From NCBI GenBank assembly GCA_021845465.1, contig JAKBRL010000006.1, positions 1-41,844 on the forward strand: a stretch of DNA of 41,844 bases. The letters are read 5' to 3'. Each line of letters starts with the position of its first letter. Within the stretch, counting starts at the first letter, position 1. Of the stretch, positions 32,492 to 41,798 are shown piece after piece. A program made the position numbers and the translations under genes. Under the pieces are notes generated by a model that worked only from the letters and a program-made list of their open reading frames with translations, did not search any database and had not been told where the DNA came from. Source of the stretch: Microcaldota archaeon (GTDB lineage: Archaea; Micrarchaeota; Micrarchaeia; Micrarchaeales; CABMGC01).

Positions 32492-35181
32492 TGCTTAATA
32501 TCGAGAAACTTGATAAGGGAGAACTCAGGAAGGCATTTGGGAAGGATTACGATTCATATTACTCTACAGAGCTGTTTAAGAAAGAGGGTTTTAGAAGAAG
32601 GACATGCAGGATCTGCGGAAAAAACTTTTGGAGCATAAATGAGAGAGACCAATGTGACGATCCAGAGCATACTCCATATACCTTTTTCAAGGAATCTCCA
32701 AAGCCCATAGGCTATGTGGATTTCTGGAAAAAATTTGCAGATTTCTTCAGCAGTAACGGCCATGCCGTAATAGAACGCTATCCTGTTGTAAGCAGGTGGC
32801 GCCAGGATCTCTATTTCACAATAGCAAGCATACAAGACTTTCAGCGCATAGAGAACGGAGCAATGTCTTTTGAGTATGGCGCGAATCCACTGATAGTACC
32901 ACAGATCTGTTTGAGATTCCCGGACATAGAAAATGTCGGAGTCACAGGAAGGCATTTCACAAGTTTCATGATGGCCGGTCAGCATGCCTTCAATTATCCT
33001 GCAGAAGGGTATTGGAGAGACCGCACAACAGATCTTAACTTCAAATTCCTTACTGAAACTTTAGGGGTAAAAAAAGAAAACCTAATATACAATGAAGATG
33101 TATGGGCAATGGGCGACTTCTCAGAGTTCGGTCCATGCCTGGAAAGCTTCTCGAATGGCGTAGAACTGGTAAACAGCGTATTCACACAATTTGAAGCACA
33201 TCAAGGCAGAGCCAAAGAGCTTCCAAGCATGGTGGTAGATGTAGGCTGGGGCTTCGAGAGACTTCTCTGGTTTTATACCGGTTTCGATAATGCATATGAT
33301 GCTGTATTTCATTCTGTTATAGAGAAATCTAAGGCCAAGCTTCCATTTGAACTCGAAAAAGAACATTTCAAGAAATTTGCCGAGTATTCAAGCGAACTTG
33401 ACGTCACAGAACAGGGAGATTACAATAAGAAAGTATCCGCAATCCTTGCAAAGACAGGCATATTAGAAAAAGAGTACGAGAAAAAGATAAAGCCGATGCA
33501 GTCTTTCTACGCAGTGCTTGACCATGCAAGAACATTGCTATTCGCAATATCGGACGGAGCACTCCCTTCAAACATAGGCGGAGGCTATAATCTCCGTGTA
33601 ATAATGCGCAGGGCCTTATCCTTTATCAAAAAATATGAGATGGATTTCAGCATAGAAGATATAGCGGCAATACATGCACGGGATCTCAAAGGGCTTTATC
33701 CTGAACTGGGTGAGAATCTAGATATACTATCGGAGGTTGCGTCTATAGAAGAGAAGCGGTATATTCACACAACCGAGAATGCAAACAGGATAATACAAAA
33801 TTTATTGCAGAAGAATGCTAAGATCGACAGGGAACAGCTGAAAACCTTATATGAGAGCAACGGGATAACACCAGAGCTGCTCGCATCGGCAGCTTCAGAG
33901 AGCGGTTTAGCAATAGATATGCCTGAAGGAGCATATGCCGACCTGCTAAAAAGCGATTTCGCCGACAAAAAGAAGATACCCAAGATATCTGCAAATATAG
34001 AAGGACTTCCAGCAACAGAGATGCTATACTATTCAATGGCGACCGAATCAGAATCGCTTATCCTGCATTCTGAAAAGAATACCCTTGTATTGGACTCAAC
34101 TCCCTTTTATCCTGAAGGCGGAGGACAAGAGGCAGATCATGGTACAATAAACAGTTTTGAAGTAACAGATGTCCAAAAGATTGGTGGGGTCATAGTCCAT
34201 ATAATGAAAGATTCGGTTGAAGGGAATCCCAAGCTCTCAAAAGGCTCCACTGTGATATGCAAGGTCGAGATAGAAAGGCGTAATAGGCTCATGGCCCATC
34301 ATACATCAACCCATCTGATGAGCGCAGCTGCAAGGCAGATACTAGGCAAACATGCATGGCAGGAAGGAACAAGGAAATCCTTCGACAAAGCACATATAGA
34401 CGTATCCCATTATGACAAGCTTGAAGAGCCGCAGATATCCGCAATGGAAAAATATGTGAACTCTGTAATAACAAACGGCATGAAGGTAACCATAGAATAC
34501 ATGGAGAGAGGAAAGGCAGAAAGTGAATTCGGATTCTCAATCTATCAGGGCCACGGTATGCCTACTAAGACAATGCGCATGGTGATAATCCGCGACCTGA
34601 ATGGAAATCTGATAGATGCAGAGGCATGTGGCGGACTTCACGTATCAGGTAAGGAGTACTCCATAGGCATTGTCAAGATAATAAACACTTCAAGAATACA
34701 CGACGGAGTAGACCGGATAGAATTCACAGCTGGGAATGCGGCTCTGGATTATTTCAGAATGGAACAGGACGAACTATCAAAAACAGCAAAGATATTCAAT
34801 TCGGATTTCTTCGGGATATCCGAGAAAAGTTCAAAGCTGAAAGAGGAAAACAAAAAACTTCTGAAAGAGCTTGCAGAAGCAAATGAGCGCGTTGCAGTCC
34901 TAATCTCGGAAGAGATATACTCAAAGCATATAAAAGACAGAGGCGCTTCTGAAATTTCCGTTGAGATAGACGAACCTCTCGAAATAATCAGAAAGGCAAT
35001 CTCAATCCTTGTAGAAAAGAATCCAGGCATAACTGCAATGGCGGCAAATGGAAGAGGCGAAGTAATCTGCATGGCAGGAACCGATTCGAAGCGCAGCGCA
35101 ATAGACATGATACGCGAAAAGCATGGCACGAAATTCAAGGGAGGCGGATCGAAGGCATTCGCCCAGGGCATTCTGACATAA
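32491..35181 (+). CDS. alaS: Alanyl-tRNA synthetase, archaeal type
   Basis: The enzyme charges tRNA-Ala. The N-terminus has the archaeal extension with CRICGKNFWS and CDDPEH. The class II core follows, with PVVSRWRQDLYFTIASIQDFQ and WGFERLLWFYTGFDNAYD. The editing domain carries HHTSTH (histidines 604 and 608) and CGGLH (Cys713, His717), which clear mischarged Ser and Gly. The C-terminal coiled coil and C-Ala domain end in KFKGGGSKAFAQG. The ATG at 32491 gives 896 residues, normal for archaea, and overlaps the nuclease stop by one base. The carS gene follows closely. Confidence 0.97.
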   Translation: MLNIEKLDKGELRKAFGKDYDSYYSTELFKKEGFRRRTCRICGKNFWSINERDQCDDPEHTPYTFFKESPKPIGYVDFWKKFADFFSSNGHAVIERYPVVSRWRQDLYFTIASIQDFQRIENGAMSFEYGANPLIVPQICLRFPDIENVGVTGRHFTSFMMAGQHAFNYPAEGYWRDRTTDLNFKFLTETLGVKKENLIYNEDVWAMGDFSEFGPCLESFSNGVELVNSVFTQFEAHQGRAKELPSMVVDVGWGFERLLWFYTGFDNAYDAVFHSVIEKSKAKLPFELEKEHFKKFAEYSSELDVTEQGDYNKKVSAILAKTGILEKEYEKKIKPMQSFYAVLDHARTLLFAISDGALPSNIGGGYNLRVIMRRALSFIKKYEMDFSIEDIAAIHARDLKGLYPELGENLDILSEVASIEEKRYIHTTENANRIIQNLLQKNAKIDREQLKTLYESNGITPELLASAASESGLAIDMPEGAYADLLKSDFADKKKIPKISANIEGLPATEMLYYSMATESESLILHSEKNTLVLDSTPFYPEGGGQEADHGTINSFEVTDVQKIGGVIVHIMKDSVEGNPKLSKGSTVICKVEIERRNRLMAHHTSTHLMSAAARQILGKHAWQEGTRKSFDKAHIDVSHYDKLEEPQISAMEKYVNSVITNGMKVTIEYMERGKAESEFGFSIYQGHGMPTKTMRMVIIRDLNGNLIDAEACGGLHVSGKEYSIGIVKIINTSRIHDGVDRIEFTAGNAALDYFRMEQDELSKTAKIFNSDFFGISEKSSKLKEENKKLLKELAEANERVAVLISEEIYSKHIKDRGASEISVEIDEPLEIIRKAISILVEKNPGITAMAANGRGEVICMAGTDSKRSAIDMIREKHGTKFKGGGSKAFAQGILT

Positions 35182-35200
35182 TGGTGAGTCTCTCTTGGGA

Positions 35201-35695
35201 ATGGATATATACTCTCTATTTTTGTATCCTCTGATATACATATGGCCTGCATATGTAGCAAACGGCGCACCTGTACTCTTCGGAGGGGGAAAACCAATCG
35301 ACATGGGCCGAAAGTTTAAGGGCAGGCCCATATTCGGCAGCCATAAAACAATACGCGGCCTCTTCGCAGGCCTTGCTGCAGGCTTCATAATGGCTTACGT
35401 TGAGCATCTTGCACTTCCATATATGCTTGAAGCTGGAATACTACTAAGTATTGGTGCGATGTTCGGTGACCTTTTCGGAAGCTTCATAAAGCGCAGGATA
35501 GGCACCGGAGAAGGCACCAAGATGCTTCTTCTGGATCAGTATCCATTTGTCATATTTGCAATGCTGTTTGCATTCCCTTTAGGAAAATCTCCTTCACTTC
35601 CAGGCATAATATTCATACTTATACTTACCGGAGTGTTGCATGTCCTCACTAATCTGGGTGCACATAAGATGAAGCTAAAAAAAGTCCCATGGTGA
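35201..35695 (+). CDS. carS: CDP-archaeol synthase
   Basis: CarS transfers CMP from CTP to digeranylgeranylglyceryl phosphate, giving CDP-archaeol for archaeal phospholipid head groups. The membrane protein of 164 residues carries the family block PIDMGRKFKGRPIFGSHKTIRG and the later MFGDLFGSFIKRRIGTGEG. Four to five helices are predicted. The ATG at 35201 is chosen over a TTG two codons earlier. GGTGAG lies 13 bases upstream. It is third in a run with the nuclease and alaS. Confidence 0.93.
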   Translation: MDIYSLFLYPLIYIWPAYVANGAPVLFGGGKPIDMGRKFKGRPIFGSHKTIRGLFAGLAAGFIMAYVEHLALPYMLEAGILLSIGAMFGDLFGSFIKRRIGTGEGTKMLLLDQYPFVIFAMLFAFPLGKSPSLPGIIFILILTGVLHVLTNLGAHKMKLKKVPW

Positions 35696-35753
35696 AAAAT
35701 CCTCTTCAAATTCCAGCGCATGTCTGCAAATCAGATCTCTCCAATTCATAAAT

Positions 35754-37235
35754 TCAAAGAATCCATATCCAAGGCAGCATCAGGACAATTATTGCTATTA
35801 CCATCAGCCAGCCTATTATGTGTAGTTTCTTCTTGCTCTTAATTCTGTTTTTGTATACCCTCCACCCGTCAAAGGCAGGCAGCGGAAGAAGATTCATCCC
35901 GCCCACAAAGAAATTAAGCACGAAAGTTATTACGAAGAAAGAGTAGAGGAAATTTGCGACTCCGGGAAGCACTCCTCCGCTTTTCGGTATCTGCGATTGC
36001 TGGACTAAGACTCCTATCTTTCCTGTCGCATTTGTATCGAACGTATAATTTCCTTTATTCGTGCTTACCTTGACAACAGCGTAAGGGGTAAAGTTTCTTG
36101 CTGCATAATCTACGCTTTCAATGCTATTAACCGGATATCCGTTCCAAGAATTTATGACAGAACCTGTTTTTATTACGTCATATGCAGGGTATCCCGGGAT
36201 AGTCCCTGCAATTACCACTCCGGGCTTGAAAAATACCGGAATTACATATATTATCATGATCGCTGTAAGTGCGAAAAAGAGGAATGTCATGATAAAATTA
36301 GAAGAGACTCCCGCAACGAATATTCCATTCTGTTTCTTCTTCTCCAGCTTATCTACCTGTTTCTCATCAGGCTCTACAAATGCTCCTATGGGTATTATTC
36401 CAAAAGGCAGTATTCCCATACTCTTAAGTTTTATCTTAGATACTCTTGCCAGTATTCCGTGTGAAAATTCATGTACTACAAGTACCACTGCAAGCGCAAG
36501 TATCCCAGAAAATAGGGGAAGCGTAAGCCCTGGGATTATCGGAGCAATTCCAGGAACCTGGCTGCTGAGGCTAGCATAGCCGCTTGTGTTCCCAGTAACC
36601 ACTGCCTTTGAAACGGCAGATGCTATGGTGTATACTATATCAAAAGCGGAGAAGCCAAGCAGCGCTATCATGAAGAAGAGCACTCCACCGAATATGCTGA
36701 TTACAAGCAATGCCAGTATTGCATATGAGAATCCCAGCTGAAGAAATCCGGGACCTGAAAACTTCGGCAGGTTCACTCCGGGAATATTCAGAAAGCTTAA
36801 GATCAGCCACATGTTGGGCAGAATTACAAGCACCATTACCGCTATCGCGGCAAGCCCTAAGATAAGGGTCTTTTTGCCTATTCTCTTATCGAAGATAAGA
36901 TATGACATCAATCCAAAACTGAAAACAGCTCCCCAGTCAGCCATTCCTTCCCAAAACTTCCCTCCTTTTCTTGCAAGCCAGTCTATAAAATTAAGCCCTC
37001 TCTTGCTTTTAAGCATATAAACTCCATAACTTCCATCAAGCCCATTCGCCTTCATGATGACCTGGCCTGAAACAAGAAGCAGTAGAAGCGAGATTATCAG
37101 GCTGAACAACAATGGCAAGCCGCTATAATAAAGAAATATGATTCCAATCAGGCATCCAACACTGAAGAATAGCGTTATGAATACGCGCAAAGGCTTATTT
37201 CTCTCGGCTCTTCTTTTTTTAGGCATTTCTGGCAT
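35754..37235 (-). CDS. Site-2 protease family (M50) intramembrane metalloprotease
   Basis: This is a zinc intramembrane protease. HEFSH lies at residues 255-259 within a membrane helix, and the second metal motif is NLLPLPAFDGWRV near residue 455. A PDZ-like insert (about 330-400) lies between them. About ten membrane helices are predicted; the N-terminal 200 residues add several helices beyond the core. Such proteases cut membrane-bound regulators or signal-peptide remnants. The natural substrate is unknown. The ATG at 37235 or the one at 37226 could be the start. It faces carS and is divergent from mbf1. Confidence 0.92.
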   Translation of the reverse strand: MPEMPKKRRAERNKPLRVFITLFFSVGCLIGIIFLYYSGLPLLFSLIISLLLLLVSGQVIMKANGLDGSYGVYMLKSKRGLNFIDWLARKGGKFWEGMADWGAVFSFGLMSYLIFDKRIGKKTLILGLAAIAVMVLVILPNMWLILSFLNIPGVNLPKFSGPGFLQLGFSYAILALLVISIFGGVLFFMIALLGFSAFDIVYTIASAVSKAVVTGNTSGYASLSSQVPGIAPIIPGLTLPLFSGILALAVVLVVHEFSHGILARVSKIKLKSMGILPFGIIPIGAFVEPDEKQVDKLEKKKQNGIFVAGVSSNFIMTFLFFALTAIMIIYVIPVFFKPGVVIAGTIPGYPAYDVIKTGSVINSWNGYPVNSIESVDYAARNFTPYAVVKVSTNKGNYTFDTNATGKIGVLVQQSQIPKSGGVLPGVANFLYSFFVITFVLNFFVGGMNLLPLPAFDGWRVYKNRIKSKKKLHIIGWLMVIAIIVLMLPWIWIL

Positions 37236-37336
37236 TTAATCATTTCTTATAATCTATATTCACAAGCGAATTCTCAAGCAATATCCGTGATAGCATAAAC
37301 TACTGAAAAATATCCTGCAGGGAAATTCCCTGTTCA

Positions 37337-37374
37337 AAATTAATATCTGATAATAATTGCACTGATATTAATTT
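37337..37374. repeat. 11-bp perfect inverted repeat in a divergent promoter region
   Basis: AAATTAATATC (37337-37347) and GATATTAATTT (37364-37374) are exact complements with a 16-base spacer, lying between the divergent protease and mbf1 genes. The half-site centres are 27 bp apart. It could be an operator; its high A/T content raises the chance of a random match. Confidence 0.4.
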
Positions 37375-37522
37375 AAACATGTTATATTCAAGATTCGAAA
37401 ATTTCATTAGGAATTAACATATACTTTCTTAATCTGATGTCTTGGCCTAAAGCCACTACACTCAGTATTATAAACTCTCAAGATAATTGTACTATCATAA
37501 CCTGTTTTGAGGGATGGTTTTT

Positions 37523-38002
37523 ATGTATGACTGCGAAATCTGCGGCAAAAAGACTGAGGTACTATATGTCATAGATGTGGAAGGCGCTCAGCTTTCCGTA
37601 TGTGCTTCATGTTCAAGGGGCAACCCTGTAATAGACGAGATAGGAGTGCACAAGGAGACAGTAAGGGGCAAGAGGGTTTTCAGCAGCAGAAAGAAGCTAA
37701 TAGAATCAGACGAACTGGTCGATGATTACGGCGAGAGGATAAGGAAGGCAAGGGAAGCTATGAAGATAGATCTGAAGGTCCTCGGAGAGATGATTAACGA
37801 GAAGCACAGCACGCTTCTGCGTGTAGAAGAAGGTAAGATGCCACCTGATATAAATCTCACGGCAAAGCTTGAGAAAGCTCTTGGCATAAAGCTTGTTTCT
37901 GCAGAAGAAGAGCCTGAAGGTTCCAAGACATCCAGATCAGGCCCAATAACTCTGGGAGACGCAATGATAAAGAAGGTACCTAAACCAAAAGATGAAATTT
38001 GA
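37523..38002 (+). CDS. MBF1-type transcription factor (zinc ribbon plus HTH)
   Basis: The archaeal multiprotein bridging factor 1 layout is clear. An N-terminal zinc ribbon (YDCEICGKK with a later CASC pair) is followed by a basic linker and an XRE-type helix-turn-helix (RIRKAREAMKIDLKVLGEMI, then HSTLLRVEEGKMPP). aMBF1 links to the ribosome or transcription machinery; its exact job is not settled. The ATG at 37523 suits the upstream GAGGGA better than an ATG three codons earlier, and a TATA-like TATTATAAAC lies about 55 bp upstream. It overlaps the FEN-1 start by one base (TGATG). Confidence 0.92.
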   Translation: MYDCEICGKKTEVLYVIDVEGAQLSVCASCSRGNPVIDEIGVHKETVRGKRVFSSRKKLIESDELVDDYGERIRKAREAMKIDLKVLGEMINEKHSTLLRVEEGKMPPDINLTAKLEKALGIKLVSAEEEPEGSKTSRSGPITLGDAMIKKVPKPKDEI

Positions 38003-39063
38003 TGGCAGTAGATCTTGGCAAGTTCGTATCAGAAGTCAAGCACAAGATATCATTTGAGGAGCTTTCCGGAAAGTGCATAGCTATAGACGCTTTCAATACG
38101 ATATACCAATTCCTCTCCATAATACGCCAGCCAGACGGAACCCCGCTCACAGATCTTAAAGGCAGAACTACCAGCCATCTCTCAGGTCTTTTCTACAGAA
38201 ATCTAAACCTTATAGAGCATGGGATAAAGCCTGTCTATGTGTTTGATGGCATACCTCCTCATCTCAAAAGAAGAACTCTTGAAGCCAGGATGAGCAGAAG
38301 AAAGGAGGCATTCGAAGCATGGGAAAAGGCAAAAGCAGAAGGTCTCACTGAAGAGGCGAGGATAAAGGCCACAGCAAGCACCAAGATAAACAAAGAGATA
38401 ATAGACAGTTCAAAACTGCTTCTGACCTACATGGGCATACCATTCATACAGGCACCTGGAGAAGGCGAGGCACAGGCAGCATATCTCGTCAGAAGCGGAT
38501 TAACATACGCCCTTACAAGCCAAGATTACGACTCATTCCTCTTCGGCGCAGAAACAGTCATAAGGAACTTTGCGATTACCGGCAAGCGCAAGCTCCCAAG
38601 GCAAAATATATATGTAAATGTAGATCTGGAACGAATCTACCTCAAGGATCTCCTAGAGCGCCTCAAGCTGAATCGCGAACAGCTGATAATTCTGGGAATG
38701 CTTGTAGGTACCGACTTCAATGAAGGCATAGAAAAAATAGGCCCAAAAACAGCATTGAAAATAGTCTCAGAGTACAAAACCATGGATAATATCATGGAGT
38801 ATGTAAAGAAAAAATATGAAACCTGGTTTGATGTGGATCCTTACGAGGTCATAAATGTGTTTGAAAAGCCGGATGTCAGGGAGATAAGCGTGCAAGAATT
38901 CGAGAACCTTAGAGCAAGGAGCTCTCCTGACATTGATTCAATGATAAAACTCATGTGCGATGATTATGGATTCTCAAAAGAGAGAATAACAAAGTCTTCC
39001 GAAAGAATCTTCGAATCAAGGAAAAAGGAGAACCAGAAGGGGATTGGTTTGTGGATGAAATAG
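38002..39063 (+). CDS. fen: Flap endonuclease 1
   Basis: FEN-1 removes 5' flaps during Okazaki-fragment maturation and repair. The N-domain has CIAIDAFNTIYQFLS and PVYVFDGIPPHLK. The I-domain has FIQAPGEGEAQAAYLV with its metal-binding acids, followed by ALTSQDYDSFLFGA. The H3TH motif is GMLVGTDFNEGIEKIGPKTAL. The C-terminus QKGIGLWM fits a PCNA-interacting box (Q-x-x-I-x-x-W-M). At 353 residues it is full length. The ATG at 38002 shares a base with the mbf1 stop, so the two are co-translated. Confidence 0.95.
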   Translation: MAVDLGKFVSEVKHKISFEELSGKCIAIDAFNTIYQFLSIIRQPDGTPLTDLKGRTTSHLSGLFYRNLNLIEHGIKPVYVFDGIPPHLKRRTLEARMSRRKEAFEAWEKAKAEGLTEEARIKATASTKINKEIIDSSKLLLTYMGIPFIQAPGEGEAQAAYLVRSGLTYALTSQDYDSFLFGAETVIRNFAITGKRKLPRQNIYVNVDLERIYLKDLLERLKLNREQLIILGMLVGTDFNEGIEKIGPKTALKIVSEYKTMDNIMEYVKKKYETWFDVDPYEVINVFEKPDVREISVQEFENLRARSSPDIDSMIKLMCDDYGFSKERITKSSERIFESRKKENQKGIGLWMK

Positions 39064-39240
39064 TCCAGAGGCATTTTTCCAAACAGCGACAATAACTGAA
39101 ATAGATATTCTTATAAATCATAAAATTCTCAAATATTACAAGGGATAACTCTGGAAAATTTTAAAAACCTTAAATATCCGTTTTCAGTCTTCAGAAGTGA
39201 GCTCCAGGAAATAAGGCGATCGTCTGAAAATATCAAAGAA

Positions 39241-39711
39241 ATGGACAAAAAGCTGAATAGCCTCTTTAACGATGATATAGTTCCATGGACACTATTTCAT
39301 CTGAACCATATCTCTTCATATAATAATAAATATAAGAGTATAGACGATTACCTGGTTGAGGTAGGGATCAGACCCACTTCATTCAAATTATTTCCACATT
39401 CCGTCGAGACCCTGCTTGAACGCATAGAATCTACTTATGTATCAAAAGTTATAGAGAAACTGCATAGGGACAATGACTTACCCACATTCGAATATCTGGA
39501 AGGTCTTCATTCTTCGCGCATGATAACTGAAAAAACATTCGAGAAAGAGAAAAACAAGTATCTCAAAACCCTTTTAAGATTCGTATCATTTGTAGGAGTA
39601 AATTCAAGCTACTATCGAGATGCACAACTCCTCGTCTTTGAAGGAATATTAGATCAAGGAGAACTCGATAAAAGCGTCAAATCCTATAATGATATTCTCA
39701 GAAAAATGTAA
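39241..39711 (+). CDS. Hypothetical helical protein; start may lie upstream
   Basis: This soluble, helix-rich protein of 156 residues from the first ATG matches no recognised family. The frame stays open for 30 codons upstream with protein-like sequence (KYPFSVFRSELQEIRRSSEN). A TATA-like TTCTTATAAATC (39109-39120) would start the transcript near 39140, followed by AAGGG and a CTG at 39151. No ATG, GTG or TTG lies in frame between, so the true start may be a CTG. It stands between fen and the ABC transporter genes. Confidence 0.55.
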   Translation: MDKKLNSLFNDDIVPWTLFHLNHISSYNNKYKSIDDYLVEVGIRPTSFKLFPHSVETLLERIESTYVSKVIEKLHRDNDLPTFEYLEGLHSSRMITEKTFEKEKNKYLKTLLRFVSFVGVNSSYYRDAQLLVFEGILDQGELDKSVKSYNDILRKM

Positions 39712-39883
39712 AGTTACTATTATTCCTGTAAATACAAATACTATAGATTCTATTCCTAACAGAATCCGAAACAAAACCTTCACATTTATATTTATCCCAT
39801 CCAGTATCTTTCCAGATACTGGTCACAGAGATACATGTTCAAAAGGGAAGCTACGCAGTTTCATTGGATAATAATCACGCAAT

Positions 39884-40864
39884 ATGGTAAATCATATGGA
39901 ATATACTGTAGAAGTAAAAAACCTTACATTGAGATATGGGGACTTTGTCGCAGTAGACAATATTTCCTTTAATGTAAAAAAAGGAGAGATATTTGGGCTT
40001 CTGGGTCCAAATGGTGCAGGAAAAACCTCAACAATAAAAGTACTTACCACTCTTGTCCCTCCAACAAAAGGAAGAGTGCTTATAAGCAATTACGACGTTG
40101 AAAAGGAGCCAAGGCAAGTCAGACGTGTGATGGGATGGGTTGCTTCAGAGGTAATATTGGATGACGATCTTCAGGTAATCGAGAACCTGAAGCTTCAGGC
40201 ATCCCTGCAAGGTCTCTATGGCTGGGAAGCCAATGCAGAGAACATGCTTGAATATTTCAAGATAAAAGAGACAAGAAACAAGAAGGTAGGTGGGCTTTCA
40301 ACCGGCATGAGAAAAAAGCTGGAAATAATAATGGCCCTGTTAAGCGAGCCTTCAGTAATATTCATGGACGAGCCCACAATAGGTCTGGACGTCGGCACAA
40401 GAAAGATGCTCTGGGAGCTCATAAGGGACATAAGGAAGAAACACGGGGTAACAATTTTTCTGACAACGCATTATATGGAAGAAGCTGATGACCTATGTGA
40501 CAGGATAGCAATAATAAGCAAAGGAAAGATAGTAGCGATAGATACTCCGGAGAAGCTCAAGGCCAAGGCGGGAAGCAGCATAATAACCTTAGAGGTGAAT
40601 CAGGATTTCAAAGCATCTGACCTGAAAGGCCTCAAATTCAGCAGGAAAGGCAATGAGATAAATATACATCTGAAAGGCGGAGATGCCTCATTTACTAAAA
40701 TACTTAAAAGAATAAACCTGGAGAATATAGACTCCCTAAGGCTTACAAAACCCAGCCTAGATACTGTCTTCCTTAACCTTACCGGAAGCACTCTGGAGGA
40801 GCAGGAATCAAGCAAGATGCAGAATATGAACTTCTATGCCGCTATAAGGCGAGCCAGAGGCTGA
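39884..40864 (+). CDS. ABC transporter ATP-binding protein (DrrA-type)
   Basis: The nucleotide-binding domain has the P-loop GPNGAGKT (41-48), signature LSTGM (138-142, in place of LSGGQ), Walker B VIFMDEPT (158-165) and the switch His in FLTTHYMEEADDL. A C-terminal extension of about 100 residues (KAGSSIITLEVNQ onward) is typical of DrrA-like drug or lipid exporters. It pairs with the membrane protein gene four bases downstream. The ATG at 39884 and another at 39896 are both plausible. Confidence 0.93.
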   Translation: MVNHMEYTVEVKNLTLRYGDFVAVDNISFNVKKGEIFGLLGPNGAGKTSTIKVLTTLVPPTKGRVLISNYDVEKEPRQVRRVMGWVASEVILDDDLQVIENLKLQASLQGLYGWEANAENMLEYFKIKETRNKKVGGLSTGMRKKLEIIMALLSEPSVIFMDEPTIGLDVGTRKMLWELIRDIRKKHGVTIFLTTHYMEEADDLCDRIAIISKGKIVAIDTPEKLKAKAGSSIITLEVNQDFKASDLKGLKFSRKGNEINIHLKGGDASFTKILKRINLENIDSLRLTKPSLDTVFLNLTGSTLEEQESSKMQNMNFYAAIRRARG

Positions 40865-40868
40865 TTTT

Positions 40869-41636
40869 ATGCTTAGAGAGACTTACGCTTTATTTGCAAG
40901 GGAGGTAAAAAAGACATACCGGAATCATGCAGTTGTAGTGATGATGGTTATACAGCCATTGATGTGGCTGATATTCTTTGGAAGCAGCCTTACGCATCTT
41001 CCAGCAAACCTTCTCAGTTCATTATTCCACACAAGCAACTACATATCCTACCTGCTTCCCGGAGAGCTTGCAACTGGAATGGTCTTCATAGGTATGTTCA
41101 GCTCAATGAGTATGATACAGGACAAGCGTTTTGGTTTTCTTAAAAGGATACTTGTAACCAAAGCACCTAAAGAATCGATATTTCTTGGCAAAGTTCTTGG
41201 AGCTGCAAGCAGAGGTTTGATACAGATTCCTGTAATGGTGGTAACTGCATTGCTTTTCGGTGTAATATTCCATACAAATGCATTCTATCTATTCATATGG
41301 ATACTATCATTATTCCTCATGGGAATAGGCCTAGCATCGATATACTCTGTAATAACCATGAAGTCTAAAGACTGGCAGACTCCAGGCGTTGTTTCAAATC
41401 TGATAAATCTGCCTTTAATGTTCTCAAGCACAGCCTTATTTCCTGCTACCCTATTCCCGAAATGGATGCAGATACTAAGCAGCTTCAATCCGATATCTTA
41501 TGCTGCAGCAATAGGAAGGGAAGCGCTTTATGGCGGCCAGGTCAACTTTCTCTATTTCGGATACCTTGTATTCTTCTCAGTTCTTTTCCTGGGCATAGGA
41601 TTCCTTGCATCACGGAGATGGCTCGTAGCTGAATAA
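40869..41636 (+). CDS. ABC-2 type transporter permease (DrrB-type)
   Basis: This is the membrane partner of the preceding ATPase. Six helices are predicted. The ABC-2 signature region reads LVTKAPKESIFLGKVLGAAS, followed by VSNLINLPLMFSSTALFPATLFPKWMQ in two parts and FNPISYAAAIGREAL. The pair probably exports a lipid, drug or glycan; the substrate is unknown. The ATG at 40869 follows GAGG at eight bases, and the gene is translationally close-coupled to the ATPase. At 255 residues it is a normal length. Confidence 0.92.
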   Translation: MLRETYALFAREVKKTYRNHAVVVMMVIQPLMWLIFFGSSLTHLPANLLSSLFHTSNYISYLLPGELATGMVFIGMFSSMSMIQDKRFGFLKRILVTKAPKESIFLGKVLGAASRGLIQIPVMVVTALLFGVIFHTNAFYLFIWILSLFLMGIGLASIYSVITMKSKDWQTPGVVSNLINLPLMFSSTALFPATLFPKWMQILSSFNPISYAAAIGREALYGGQVNFLYFGYLVFFSVLFLGIGFLASRRWLVAE

Positions 41637-41740
41637 ACAGTAGCCACCTATGCTGTTGACTCTGAGCCACCACATCTTTCATTTCATATAAACAATCCTG
41701 CCCATCCACCTGTGAGCTTTACAAAATGAATAGCAGAAAG

Positions 41741-41761
41741 CCCCTAACCTTGAGTTAGGGG
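41741..41761 (+). mobile_element. Lone hairpin resembling an IS200/IS605 right end
   Basis: CCCCTAAC and GTTAGGGG form a perfect 8-bp stem with a five-base loop, in the context GAAAG-hairpin-ATGAATGTG. This resembles the subterminal hairpin and guide-RNA end found after tnpB in IS200/IS605 elements. No transposase gene precedes it; the ABC permease ends 104 bp to the left. It is probably a solo end or remnant. Confidence 0.4.
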
Positions 41762-41798
41762 ATGAATGTGAATACATATAAGTTTTGCTGGTGAAATA

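Noticed and set aside
39712..39883. Small gene between the unknown gene and the ABC transporter
   Set aside because: The only frame overlaps the preceding gene's end, is low in charged residues, and has no ribosome binding site.
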